Origin: Saccharibacillus kuerlensis DSM 22868
GTDB lineage: Bacteria > Bacillota > Bacilli > Paenibacillales > Paenibacillaceae
DNA length: 64,000 bases
Reading direction: 5' to 3'
NCBI RefSeq assembly: GCF_000378145.1
Contig: NZ_KB899280.1
Location: forward strand, 1 to 64,000
Within the stretch, counting starts at the first letter, position 1. Each line of letters starts with the position of its first letter. Position numbers and translations under genes: made by a program. Under the pieces are notes generated by a model. The model saw only the letters and a list, made by a program, of their open reading frames with translations. It had not been told where the DNA came from and searched no databases. Below are positions 51,777 to 60,405 of the stretch, piece after piece.

Positions 51777-53048
51777 ATGGAATACCGAAACGAAGGTCCT
51801 CCAAGCGGAGGCCCGCGGCGAAGAAGGGGCAGCACGGCAGGATATTTCCTGTCGAGTCTGATCGGGCTGCTGGTCGGAGCGCTGCTGGTGGCGCTGATTC
51901 TGCCGAGAATAGGATTGATGGAAAGCAGATTGGCCGCAGGAACGGAAAATGCACCGACTGCTCAAGAACAGTCTACGGCCCAGCCTGTTTTGAACACTGT
52001 GGATGAAGAACCGGATGCGGAGAACACCTCCTTGACACTTGCTGAAGGACTTGACGTTCCATCGGTGGTTGAACAGGTAGGAGGAGCCGCAGTCGGTATC
52101 ACGAATATTCAGACCCGCCAGGGAAACGGTATGTTTGGTACGCCGCAAAATGAGGACGGTGTTCCCGTCGGAACCGGATCAGGGGTCATTTACAAAAAAG
52201 AAGGCGATCTTGCCTACATCGTAACAAACAATCACGTAGTGACAGGTTCCAATCAGCTTGAAATCACACTAGCTGATGGTACCGACGTAGAAGGGACGCT
52301 GGTCGGAACCGACATTTGGACCGATCTTGCGGTTGTCACGATGGATGCTTCCGAAGCGGATACCATTATCGAATTCGGCGATTCTTCGTCGCTTCGGTTG
52401 GGGCAGCCAGTTATCGCGATTGGTAACCCATTGGGCCTGGAATTTGCGGGTTCGGTTACAACCGGAGTCGTATCGGGTCTGGAACGTGTCGTTCCTGTCG
52501 ACGTAAATGGAGATGCCACACCGGATTTCCAATCCGAAGCGATCCAGACGGATGCGGCTATTAATCCGGGCAACAGCGGCGGCGCGCTGCTCGACGCTTC
52601 GGGCAAATTGATCGGCATTAACTCCATGAAGATCAGTACGGAGACTGTCGAAGGCATCGGACTTGCGATTCCAATTGATACGGCTATTCCCATTATTGAG
52701 CAGCTTGAAGTTAATGGAGAAGTGCACCGGCCAACGCTGGGCGTGACGCTGGTGGATCTCAGCGCGATCCCTTCAGCCTATCATCAGTCCGAATTGGGAC
52801 TGCCGGCGAGCGTAACCGCCGGAGCGATTGTCCAGCGTGTGCTTCCGAATTCGGCTGCCTCACAGGCGGGACTGCGCTCGCGGGACGTTATTACGGCAGT
52901 CGACGGACAACCTATCAATGGATCAAGTGAACTTCGACAGTATTTGTTTACGGAGAAAAAGGTTGGCGAGGAGCTGCAGCTGACCGTGTATCGTGGCAGT
53001 CAAGAGCGGCAAATCACGCTTTCGCTGACAGACAATCTGCAGGTTTGA
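51777..53048 (+). CDS. HtrA/DegP-type membrane serine protease
   Basis: ATG 51777 follows AGAGAGGGTG. The 423-residue protein has an Arg-rich cytoplasmic start, one membrane helix (FLSSLIGLLVGALLVALIL), a low-complexity linker, a trypsin-like domain with the triad in VTNNHVV (His), DLAVV (Asp) and NPGNSGGALL (Ser), and a C-terminal PDZ domain (AGAIVQRVLPNSAASQAGLR). It degrades misfolded proteins at the outer membrane face. It is divergent from the fusion gene. Confidence 0.93.
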   Translation: MEYRNEGPPSGGPRRRRGSTAGYFLSSLIGLLVGALLVALILPRIGLMESRLAAGTENAPTAQEQSTAQPVLNTVDEEPDAENTSLTLAEGLDVPSVVEQVGGAAVGITNIQTRQGNGMFGTPQNEDGVPVGTGSGVIYKKEGDLAYIVTNNHVVTGSNQLEITLADGTDVEGTLVGTDIWTDLAVVTMDASEADTIIEFGDSSSLRLGQPVIAIGNPLGLEFAGSVTTGVVSGLERVVPVDVNGDATPDFQSEAIQTDAAINPGNSGGALLDASGKLIGINSMKISTETVEGIGLAIPIDTAIPIIEQLEVNGEVHRPTLGVTLVDLSAIPSAYHQSELGLPASVTAGAIVQRVLPNSAASQAGLRSRDVITAVDGQPINGSSELRQYLFTEKKVGEELQLTVYRGSQERQITLSLTDNLQV

Positions 53049-53049
53049 T

Positions 53050-53092
53050 GAAAAGCATCCGGGAAGAGAAATTTCTTTTCGGATGCTTTTTG
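53050..53092 (+). terminator. Intrinsic terminator
   Basis: AAAAGCATCCG ... CGGATGCTTTTT with an inner GAGAAATTTCTTTTC loop. Confidence 0.88.
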
Positions 53093-53195
53093 TTGAAGGA
53101 AAGAAAGCGTTTACTATGATGAGCAGCAGGCGTAAAATGGAAGTATACCCGAAAGGGCTGTAATTTCATTCTATGAACAGGAAGAGGGGATAAGG

Positions 53196-53675
53196 ATGAA
53201 GGTACGGGATTTTATGATTAAAGATGTACACACAGTGAGTCAGGATGCCCCCTTGTCCGAAGTGCTGGAACTTTTTGTGTCGAAGCGGATCAATGGAGCT
53301 CCGGTCGTCGATGCAAGCGGGAAACTTACGGGAATGATAAGCGACGGAGACATTCTGCGTTATATTAATCCACAGCGACAGACGGTTTACGACATGTTCA
53401 GTTATGTATTTATCAGCCAGCCCGAAGAGCTTGAGGAAGCCTTATCTTACAAAGTAGGTACGCCGGCCAAGAAGATTATGAAGAAAAACGTACAGTCTGC
53501 TTCCCCAAATCAGGATTTGGAAGAGGCGCTGAGAATGCTTGCCAAGCATCATTTCAAGAAGCTTCCCGTTGTCAATAATGAAAGGGAAGTGGTAGGTGTA
53601 ATCAGCCGGGGCGATCTGCTTAAACAAATTGCGGGGCGCTTGAACAAACTGAATAATGAAACGGTCGGTATCTGA
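53196..53675 (+). CDS. CBS-domain pair protein
   Basis: ATG 53196 follows AAGAGGGGATAAGG. The 159-residue protein contains two CBS motifs: VRDFMIKDVHTVSQDAPLSE ... GAPVVDASGKLTGMISDGD and AKKIMKKNVQSASPNQDLEE ... KLPVVNNEREVVGVISRGD. Such pairs bind adenosine nucleotides and regulate partner proteins. No partner gene is fused or clearly adjacent. A terminator follows at 53700. Confidence 0.9.
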   Translation: MKVRDFMIKDVHTVSQDAPLSEVLELFVSKRINGAPVVDASGKLTGMISDGDILRYINPQRQTVYDMFSYVFISQPEELEEALSYKVGTPAKKIMKKNVQSASPNQDLEEALRMLAKHHFKKLPVVNNEREVVGVISRGDLLKQIAGRLNKLNNETVGI

Positions 53676-53699
53676 TTTTGACTGATCCTCATACAACGA

Positions 53700-53730
53700 A
53701 GTCTGCTTGGTTTACAAGCAGGCTTTTTTT
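53700..53730 (+). terminator. Intrinsic terminator
   Basis: AGTCTGCTTG, loop GTTTA, CAAGCAGGCTTTTTTT with one mismatch. Confidence 0.88.
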
Positions 53731-53908
53731 GTAGGTATATTATAGGTCCAAGTGCCTTAATTAATAATTAATTAGGATGTAAAATAATGATTTATACGAA
53801 TTTTACATTAAATTGATGATTGGCTAGTTTAAGAGTGGTACTCTTGACGCATAGAGATGCTCGAAACCTACTTCCGGCCTCGATTCCAAAGACATAAGGT
53901 GAACAAAT

Positions 53909-54841
53909 ATGAAAATTCCGTTGTATGAACCCGGAAGAATGACGATCTGCACTGACCTTTTTGAGTCTATTCGAACCTCAGTGCGGATGTACGAAAAATC
54001 CAGAGAGCTGCATCGAATTATTTACAAGCGTGAACTCTCTACATTCTTTCAACCCATTCTAAATCTTCAGGACAAAACCTGTCTTGGATATGAGGTTTTG
54101 AATCGTCCTCCTTTATCGAATCGCTTTCCAAGTACCGAAGATTTTTATGATTATCTTGGGCGCAGCAACCAGATATTCGCTTTTGAACGATACTGCCGTG
54201 AGAGTTCGATTGAGCGGTTTGAAGCGGCGCTTAAGCGTTCCGAGGATTTGCCGAGCAAAAGTACAGACTATATCGTTTTTATCAATGTTCATCCGTTGGT
54301 GCTGACAGACTCTGCTTATCAGAGTGGAGAAACCCTTCGATTGCTGGACCGATTTGGTCTTCCCCCTGAGCGTGTCATATTTGAACTAACGGAAAAACAG
54401 GCTGTAACCGACTATGCGGAGTTCGAGCGGGTATTGTCCCATTATCGTGCACAAGGCTTCCGGATTGCGGTAGACGATGCCGGATCGGGCTACAGCAGCT
54501 TGAAGACGATTGTCAGTCTGCAGCCGGAATTCATTAAGCTGGACAAATCACTCATCCGCAATCTGTATAAGCACGCAGATCAGCAGCGAATGGTCAGACT
54601 GCTGCAGGAATTTGCGCAAGGGTCGGGAACATCGATCATAGCGGAAGGAATCGAGTGCTGGGAGGAAGCCGAATTTTTAAGAAATGAAGGCATCGCATTT
54701 GGCCAAGGTTATGCTCTCGGACGTCCTTGCCCGGAGCTTAAGCCAGCCTGTTTTCCTTGTAAAGATCATGAGTTTCTTGCAGATGCGGACTTACCGCTTG
54801 TGTCTGCAGTCAGCGGGAGGATCGAGCCGGTTTGGAAATAG
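53909..54841 (+). CDS. EAL-domain cyclic-di-GMP phosphodiesterase
   Basis: The 310-residue protein begins at ATG 53909 after TAAGGTG. The EAL domain has the signature as YEVLNRPP (ExLxR), FINVHP (Asn), IFELTEKQ (Glu), IAVDDAGSGYSSLKT (Asp pair, A instead of F), FIKLDKSLIR (Lys), AEGIE and QGYALGRP, so all metal and catalytic residues are kept. It should linearise cyclic-di-GMP. No membrane helix was seen. The GGDEF gene follows after 28 bases, giving a split pair of opposite enzymes. Confidence 0.88.
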   Translation: MKIPLYEPGRMTICTDLFESIRTSVRMYEKSRELHRIIYKRELSTFFQPILNLQDKTCLGYEVLNRPPLSNRFPSTEDFYDYLGRSNQIFAFERYCRESSIERFEAALKRSEDLPSKSTDYIVFINVHPLVLTDSAYQSGETLRLLDRFGLPPERVIFELTEKQAVTDYAEFERVLSHYRAQGFRIAVDDAGSGYSSLKTIVSLQPEFIKLDKSLIRNLYKHADQQRMVRLLQEFAQGSGTSIIAEGIECWEEAEFLRNEGIAFGQGYALGRPCPELKPACFPCKDHEFLADADLPLVSAVSGRIEPVWK

Positions 54842-54869
54842 AAAAGGACCAGCAAAGGAGGGCACAGCG

Positions 54870-55835
54870 ATGCTTACAAAAATCGGAGAGATTGCGGAGG
54901 AGGTTCCAATCGTCGACGCATGTACAAAATGCGAAGCCGTGGACGACCTTTTCAAACAGAATCCAAAACTTGAAGGATTGGCGATCATTTGCGAAGATGG
55001 AAGCGATGCGCTGATGATGCGGGTCCAATTCTATCAGCAGATCGGAACAAGATACGGTTACACGCTGTTCATGAATCGTCCGGTGGGCGTCATGTCCAAT
55101 TCCCGTCCGCTGCTTGTAGACGAGGGAGAGCTGATTGTCGATGTCAGTATTTTGGCGATGAACAGACCTGTCCAGGAGCTGTACGATCTGGTATTGGTCA
55201 GTGGAAACGGCAAGCTTCGCGGGGCTGTCAGCGTGCGGAATTTGCTGTTATCCGTTGCCGACATCCGCACACAGGTCGCAACTTTCATGAATCCGTTGAC
55301 CGGGCTTCCCGGCAACCGGATTATCCAGGATCGGCTGCAGCAGACATTGGGGTTGGAGCGATTCAGTGTGCTTTATATCGATCTAGACCAGTTCAAATCT
55401 TATAATGACGGTTATGGATTCAAGCAGGGTGATCTGCTTCTTCAGTCGACGGCCAATCTGCTAAGCGGCATCTTTGCACAGCCGGATGCGTTTTTCGGTC
55501 ATATCGGCGGTGACGATTATGTAGCCATCCTGCATCATCATAATTATGAAGAGCTGTGCAGCCGGGCAATTCTCGAATTTGAGATGATGAAGCGAAGTTT
55601 TTACCGGAATGAAGATCTGGTTCGTGGTGCAATACCGGGTGAGAACCGTTCCGGGAGACGGGGGATGATTCCGCTCGTTTCGTTATCGATTGCCGTTGTA
55701 ACCAATCGGAGCCGCCATTATGAGACGATCGATGCCATCGTGGAAGAGTCTGCCCGGATCAAAAAACGCTGTAAAGCCGTACAGGGCAGTATTGTTTTCG
55801 CAGACGGGCAAATATCGGCCTGCTCCGGTTCTTGA
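54870..55835 (+). CDS. CBS-like/GGDEF-domain protein with GGDDY signature
   Basis: ATG 54870 follows AAAGGAGGGC. Residues 1-145 look like a degenerate CBS pair (VPIVDACTKCEAVDDLF, LYDLVLVSGNGKLRGAVSVR). The GGDEF domain follows with NPLTGLPGNRIIQDRL, VLYIDLDQFKSYNDGYGFKQ and HIGGDDYVAIL in place of GGDEF. Asp replaces Glu and Tyr replaces Phe at the active loop; relatives with GGDDF are common in this CBS-GGDEF type, so activity cannot be excluded. It may instead bind GTP and regulate the EAL partner. Confidence 0.82.
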   Translation: MLTKIGEIAEEVPIVDACTKCEAVDDLFKQNPKLEGLAIICEDGSDALMMRVQFYQQIGTRYGYTLFMNRPVGVMSNSRPLLVDEGELIVDVSILAMNRPVQELYDLVLVSGNGKLRGAVSVRNLLLSVADIRTQVATFMNPLTGLPGNRIIQDRLQQTLGLERFSVLYIDLDQFKSYNDGYGFKQGDLLLQSTANLLSGIFAQPDAFFGHIGGDDYVAILHHHNYEELCSRAILEFEMMKRSFYRNEDLVRGAIPGENRSGRRGMIPLVSLSIAVVTNRSRHYETIDAIVEESARIKKRCKAVQGSIVFADGQISACSGS

Positions 55836-56164
55836 AGTCGCTGCTGTGCACAACGGATGAATCCTGCTTCATGAACCGATGAAGGAGCTGCAGGGGCGAG
55901 GAGGCTGGCTTACCGGAGAAAGCGATGAGGGCGATCAGACGGATGCGGGTCAGTAAATTCTGGATACACAATCGATAGGTTCCGTGAAAAAAGTGCTGTT
56001 GGACGTTCCTTTTGACCGAGAATGGAAAGAAAAAGCGCAAAGGGCAGGAAGCATCGTATATAAACCATATAAACGACAAAGAGAGCGCCTCCTGAAGGGG
56101 CGCTCAACGTGTTAATGGAAAAGCTAATCGGCTCCATTGAAACATTAATCGTTCATCCGACGTT
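55836..56164. other. Intergenic region between convergent genes
   Basis: This 329-base gap holds no convincing gene. The only structure is GAGCGCC (56083-56089) with GGCGCTC (56099-56105), followed on the minus strand by TCTTTGTCGTTT. This is a weak terminator for the LysR gene that ends at 56165. Confidence 0.45.
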
Positions 56165-57097
56165 TCAAGAAGCATGATCATCCATTCTGTTCAGCCTCGT
56201 CTGCACCTGTTCCGCGTCTTCTCCGGTTAACAACCCTATCAAGGTAAGCAGCATTTGAGACATCCACTTTTTCGGATGAAGCAGCAGCTGAAGATGAAAG
56301 CGCAGATCGGGATGAACGAACGGAATGCTGGAAAGTGTACCACGTTTCAGTTCCTCTTCAACAGCAATTTGCGGCAGTAGGGCAATTCCCAATCCATTCA
56401 TGACACAGTGCTTGATCGCTTCGAGACTGCCCAACTCAAATCCGATCCGATAAGAAACGTCATGTTCACGAAGCACCTTCTCGAATGTGCTTCGGTACAG
56501 ACAGCTGCCTTCGGAAACAATTAACTCACATCCGCCCAAGTCGTTCAACCGGACGCTTTCTGTGCTAATTCCTCCGGTTAACGGATGACCCGGCGGTGCA
56601 ACAAGCATTAATGGCTCTTCACGTATCGTGATACAGCGCAGCGACGGATCGGCAGGCTTGCGGTCGAGCAGCAGAGCCAGGTCGTATTCGCCTTCTTTGA
56701 GCTTATTGACCAGATTGTTTTCACTGTCCGGAAGCATTTGAATCCCAATCCCGGGATGCTTGAGACGAAGCTGTTGGAGATAGGGAGGAAGATAATAAGC
56801 AGCCAGCGAATCGATAGTGCCGATTGTCACTGCGCCGTCCAGCTGGTTGCCGATCGCTTCCTTGGATTCGTCGTACAGTTCAAGCATCTGCACGGCGAGT
56901 TTGAGCAGCGCTTCCCCGGGAGGAGTCAGCCGCAGCTGCCGGCCGTAGCGTTCGAACAGCGCTACGCCGTATTCCCGTTCAAGCTTCTGCATCTGCATCG
57001 TAACACTGGATTGTGCGTAGCCAAGCTCTTCGGCCGCTTTGGTAAAGCTTTGGCGGCGTGCCACTTCACGGAATGTGCGAAGGTAAGTCAGTTCCAA
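56165..57097 (-). CDS. LysR-type regulator, divergent from the DapA-like gene
   Basis: The 310-residue protein has the winged helix MELTYLRTFREVARRQSFTK, AAEELGYAQSSVTMQMQKLE and FERYGRQLRLTPPGEALLKL, then an effector domain with VTIGTIDSLAAYYLPPYLQQ. ATG 57097 lies 178 bases from the divergent DapA-like gene at 57276, the classical layout of a LysR gene and its target. The shared gap contains a palindrome at 57172. Confidence 0.9.
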   Translation of the reverse strand: MELTYLRTFREVARRQSFTKAAEELGYAQSSVTMQMQKLEREYGVALFERYGRQLRLTPPGEALLKLAVQMLELYDESKEAIGNQLDGAVTIGTIDSLAAYYLPPYLQQLRLKHPGIGIQMLPDSENNLVNKLKEGEYDLALLLDRKPADPSLRCITIREEPLMLVAPPGHPLTGGISTESVRLNDLGGCELIVSEGSCLYRSTFEKVLREHDVSYRIGFELGSLEAIKHCVMNGLGIALLPQIAVEEELKRGTLSSIPFVHPDLRFHLQLLLHPKKWMSQMLLTLIGLLTGEDAEQVQTRLNRMDDHAS

Positions 57098-57171
57098 TGG
57101 GGCTCTCTCCCGTCTAATGGTATGAATAACTTATAGGAATAAGCAGAGATTTTATATAATACATATATTCC

Positions 57172-57197
57172 ATACATCAATATTTTTGATGATGTAT
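57172..57197 (+). promoter_or_regulatory. Palindrome in the LysR/DapA-like divergent gap
   Basis: ATACATCA (57172-57179) and TGATGTAT (57190-57197) are exact complements separated by 10 AT bases. The position, about 80-100 bases before the DapA-like start, fits a LysR binding site. Confidence 0.5.
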
Positions 57198-57275
57198 ATC
57201 ATTTATTATAGCTAACACCGATGAAACTTTCCATGCTAAAGTGAAGTTAACAAAAGTCTGCTGGGAGGAAACCCA

Positions 57276-58175
57276 ATGTTAACCGAACAACAGCTGCACG
57301 GTATCTATATGCCGATTATCACGCCTTTTTTGCCTAATGGAGAACTTGATCTTGAATCTTTTCATAAATTATCCTCGTCTCTTGTTACTCAAGGAATACA
57401 CGGCCTGGTTGTGAACGGTACGACTGGCGAATCGCCGACCGTGAGTCATGAAGAGATGAGCTTGTTGGCCGCTGCCGCTAAATCCGCAATTGGAGCCGCC
57501 GACGTACCGCTTGTACTTGGAACGGGAACGAACGACACTCGAGCCTCGGTTAAGAAGACTGAACTTGCCGGCAAGTTGGGAGCTGACGCTGTGCTGGCTG
57601 TTGTTCCTTACTATAACAAGCCTTCACAGCGGGGAATTATCGAACACTTCCGCAAGATTGCAGAAGTCGGTGTACCGGTCATGGTATACGAAATTCCGTC
57701 CCGGACCGGTATTCGTATGGAGATTGACACGGTGCGGACGATCCTTGACATGGACGGCATTGTTGGCATGAAGGACTGCTCCGGCAGTACGGAACTGCTT
57801 CGTGCACTGCAGAGTTTCGGTTCTGTAAAGCCTGTTTTGAGCGGTGATGATACTCGGCTGCTGGACTTTCTTGAAGCGGGGGCGGCAGGCGGAATGCTTG
57901 CGTCGGCTCATGTGCGTACAGGGGATTTCTTGAACATCTATCGCAGCTTCCGTGAAGGACATATTGAAGAAGCGCAGACATTGTTCGATGAACTGACGCC
58001 TTTGATGCATCTGCTCTTCGAAGAACCGAATCCGGCACCGGTCAAGTGGCTGCTGGCGGAGCTGGGACAGATCTCGCACGGTACGCTTCGGCTGCCTATG
58101 GTAGAGATTGGCGAAGAACTTCAAGCCAAGCTGCTTCAAACGGGAGTATTTCCCGGAGATGCGCTTGCGTTGTAA
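57276..58175 (+). CDS. Dihydrodipicolinate synthase/N-acetylneuraminate lyase family protein
   Basis: ATG 57276 follows TGGGAGGAAACCC. The 299-residue TIM barrel has GLVVNGTTGESPTVSHEE (Thr pair), VMVYEIPSRTGIRM (catalytic Tyr) and GIVGMKDCSGS (Schiff-base Lys), the aldolase set of the DapA family. Standing alone beside its own LysR rather than with lysine genes, it may be a second DapA or an aldolase for another 2-keto acid. A strong terminator follows. Confidence 0.87.
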   Translation: MLTEQQLHGIYMPIITPFLPNGELDLESFHKLSSSLVTQGIHGLVVNGTTGESPTVSHEEMSLLAAAAKSAIGAADVPLVLGTGTNDTRASVKKTELAGKLGADAVLAVVPYYNKPSQRGIIEHFRKIAEVGVPVMVYEIPSRTGIRMEIDTVRTILDMDGIVGMKDCSGSTELLRALQSFGSVKPVLSGDDTRLLDFLEAGAAGGMLASAHVRTGDFLNIYRSFREGHIEEAQTLFDELTPLMHLLFEEPNPAPVKWLLAELGQISHGTLRLPMVEIGEELQAKLLQTGVFPGDALAL

Positions 58176-58235
58176 TAGAAAGATCCATGTAAAAAGATCG
58201 ATATAAAAAGATCAAGGCAGAAAGTTCAATAAAGT

Positions 58236-58273
58236 AAAAGCGGCGGAACCCATTGAGGTTCCGCCGCTTTTTT
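58236..58273. terminator. Terminator between convergent genes
   Basis: AAAGCGGCGGAACC, loop CATTGA, GGTTCCGCCGCTTTTTT. Just before it AAAAAGATC recurs in short tandem copies. Confidence 0.92.
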
Positions 58274-58306
58274 CGCAGCTGCAGCATCATTCATCAAATG
58301 TCTTAT

Positions 58307-59530
58307 TCAGTTTGATGAATTCGCTCGCCGGGCGACGGATCGGGCCTTCTTGCCTGCACCGCCGGTCAACCAGCGGCCGCCGGGCAGTCGTGAAAGTCCT
58401 GCGCATAGCAGCAAAGCGAGAGTAGCAACGATCAATGCGGTCAATACGGAAGCAATTAAGTGACCGCCTGTCAGCGCCCAATTTCGGGTGATCAACGAGA
58501 CTCCCATCAGAATCATGGCATGGCTCAAATAAGCGCCGAACGAATATTTGCCGCAGAGCAGCAGGAGCTTTTTCAGCGCCCCTCCATTTTTCTGCAGCAA
58601 GAGCACCCAGCCGTAAAGCATCAGGATCTGAACCGTTACTGCAATGAAACTGCTTGGTTTCAGGTAAGTGGAAACATTAAGGTTGATCGTTTCTTCGAAG
58701 TTTTGCAAAAGATCGTAATTCAGCCATAGATAGACCCCGATGAAAGCGAGTGTGCTCCACGGCAGCAGCTTCAACGTGATAGCGCGAAAGCGATCAAGAT
58801 GTAGTCCGCAGACGCCCCCCAGCACAAAATAGAACAGGTAATAAGGAAATTCATAGGAACGGTAAGCCAGTAAAGTCTGCCATAAACCACTGGTCTGCCA
58901 GCCGGGCATGCGATAGTAAGATAGATACATCAGCCAGCCGTATGCGAGGGCAAGCAGCAGCATGAGCAGCAAAACACGCCGCAGCCGTGAAGGTTCTGTG
59001 CCTACAGCTCCTGTCCAGCGTCCGATCTTTTTGGCGGCTGCCCGAAAGAGTGGAAACAGCAGATAAAACTGAAAAATCATGACGACGAACCATAAATGAT
59101 AACCGTGCGTAGGCGCAATAAACTGCTGAAGCAGCAGAGGAAGTTCACCATACGACAGCAGCGGCTTATTGGACAAATACTGAACGACTATCCAGTAGAG
59201 CAGTGTCCAGCACGCAAACGGCACATAGATATCTCCGATCCGTTTAAGCAGTACCGGGCCATACTTTTTTTCCGAACGCCCGTATTGGTAGAACAGAATG
59301 GCACCGGCCAAAAACACGAAAGTCAGCGTGCCGTAGCGTATAAAATGATACAGCATGCCGAGCACTGCCGCGTCCGCGTACAGGATGTTGTCTCGGTATA
59401 TGTATTCTCCCAAACTGTGCTGCATGACAATGGCGAAAAAAGATAATCCGCGCAGCAGCCCCCATTCATCGACTCTCTTGCCTGAAGAATAGGGTTCGCC
59501 GGGAGGAAGAGGGGAAGCAGAAGAAGACAT
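58307..59530 (-). CDS. Acyltransferase 3 family membrane protein
   Basis: The 407-residue protein starts at ATG 59530 after AAGGAGGAACC. It has about ten membrane helices. WGLLRGLSFFAIVMQHSLGE near the start carries the catalytic R...H pattern of acyltransferase_3 proteins, and HGYHLWFVVMIFQFYLLFPL is the typical central block. It probably O-acylates a surface polysaccharide or membrane lipid. The C-terminus is Arg/Lys-rich. It converges on the DapA-like gene. Confidence 0.87.
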   Translation of the reverse strand: MSSSASPLPPGEPYSSGKRVDEWGLLRGLSFFAIVMQHSLGEYIYRDNILYADAAVLGMLYHFIRYGTLTFVFLAGAILFYQYGRSEKKYGPVLLKRIGDIYVPFACWTLLYWIVVQYLSNKPLLSYGELPLLLQQFIAPTHGYHLWFVVMIFQFYLLFPLFRAAAKKIGRWTGAVGTEPSRLRRVLLLMLLLALAYGWLMYLSYYRMPGWQTSGLWQTLLAYRSYEFPYYLFYFVLGGVCGLHLDRFRAITLKLLPWSTLAFIGVYLWLNYDLLQNFEETINLNVSTYLKPSSFIAVTVQILMLYGWVLLLQKNGGALKKLLLLCGKYSFGAYLSHAMILMGVSLITRNWALTGGHLIASVLTALIVATLALLLCAGLSRLPGGRWLTGGAGKKARSVARRANSSN

Positions 59531-59673
59531 GGATGGTTCCTCCTTATAAGTACTTGGCAATCGACCAACTTTATTATTATACTCATTATAAAGAACTTTT
59601 GAATCGGTATGATCCAAATCCGGAAATCACGGAACTGGAACCAAGGTCGCGATATACTGGAGGAATAACTGGT

Positions 59674-60273
59674 ATGGCAGCTGAAAAATTTGCGAAAAAG
59701 CCTATATTGGTGGGAGAGAAGGTTCTTCTAAGGCCATTTGAGGAGGGGGACGGGGAAAAAATGTTGGCGATCCTGTCCGAATCCGAGGTTCAGCGGTTGA
59801 CCGGCTCGGCATCAGATGATCAAGAAGCCGGTACAGCGATGGGAAGCGAAGAGATTGAACGGACTAGAGACTGGTATGCCAGCCGGAACGCGCAGAACGA
59901 CCGTATGGATCTGGCGATTGTGAATCGTGAGAGCAGGGAGTTGGTCGGGGAAGCGGTTTTCAACGAATATGACGATTATACGAACAACGTGAACTTTCGC
60001 ATTTTGATCGGTTCAGCGGGCCAAGGGAAAGGTTTGGGGACAGAAGCGGTTCGCTTATTTTTACAGTACGGCTTCGAACAGCTTGGTCTGCATCGTGTCG
60101 GACTTGAAGTATTCAGCTTTAATCCCAGAGCGGAACGGGTGTATGTAAAAAGCGGATTTGTACTCGAAGGCGTTAAACGGGAAGATTTTCGCTACAACGG
60201 AGAGTATGTCGATACAAAAGTATATGGCATACTGCGTTCGGACTATGAGCGGACTGAACAATTGAAGTCGTGA
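59674..60273 (+). CDS. GNAT N-acetyltransferase, RimL-like
   Basis: ATG 59674 follows TGGAGGAATAAC; the frame extends to 59533 but without a better site. The 199-residue protein has EKVLLRPFEEGDGEKMLAIL, VNFRILIGSAGQGKGLGTEA (acetyl-CoA loop) and GLEVFSFNPRAERVYVKSGF. The residues fit RimJ/RimL-like acetyltransferases of ribosomal or small-molecule amines. A terminator follows. Confidence 0.87.
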   Translation: MAAEKFAKKPILVGEKVLLRPFEEGDGEKMLAILSESEVQRLTGSASDDQEAGTAMGSEEIERTRDWYASRNAQNDRMDLAIVNRESRELVGEAVFNEYDDYTNNVNFRILIGSAGQGKGLGTEAVRLFLQYGFEQLGLHRVGLEVFSFNPRAERVYVKSGFVLEGVKREDFRYNGEYVDTKVYGILRSDYERTEQLKS

Positions 60274-60311
60274 GTAAACCAGCATTTGCATATATACATA
60301 TTGCTGCACTG

Positions 60312-60354
60312 AAAAGCCGCTGTTCCGTATTTATACGGAACAGCGGCTTTTTTG
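60312..60354. terminator. Strong terminator
   Basis: AAAAGCCGCTGTTCCGTAT and ATACGGAACAGCGGCTTTTTT around a 2-base centre; serves the GNAT gene and the convergent EamA gene. Confidence 0.93.
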
Positions 60355-60405
60355 ATGATTCGGTTTGTATTATGGATTAACTCGTTTTTATGAATGGTCT
60401 TGTTT

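Noticed and set aside
57211-57222. TAACACC-like string in the LysR/DapA gap, and similar ones near 26924 and 63376
   Set aside because: Only the left outer box is present; no GTATTCACG arm or GTTA partner, so these are not further attC-like sites.
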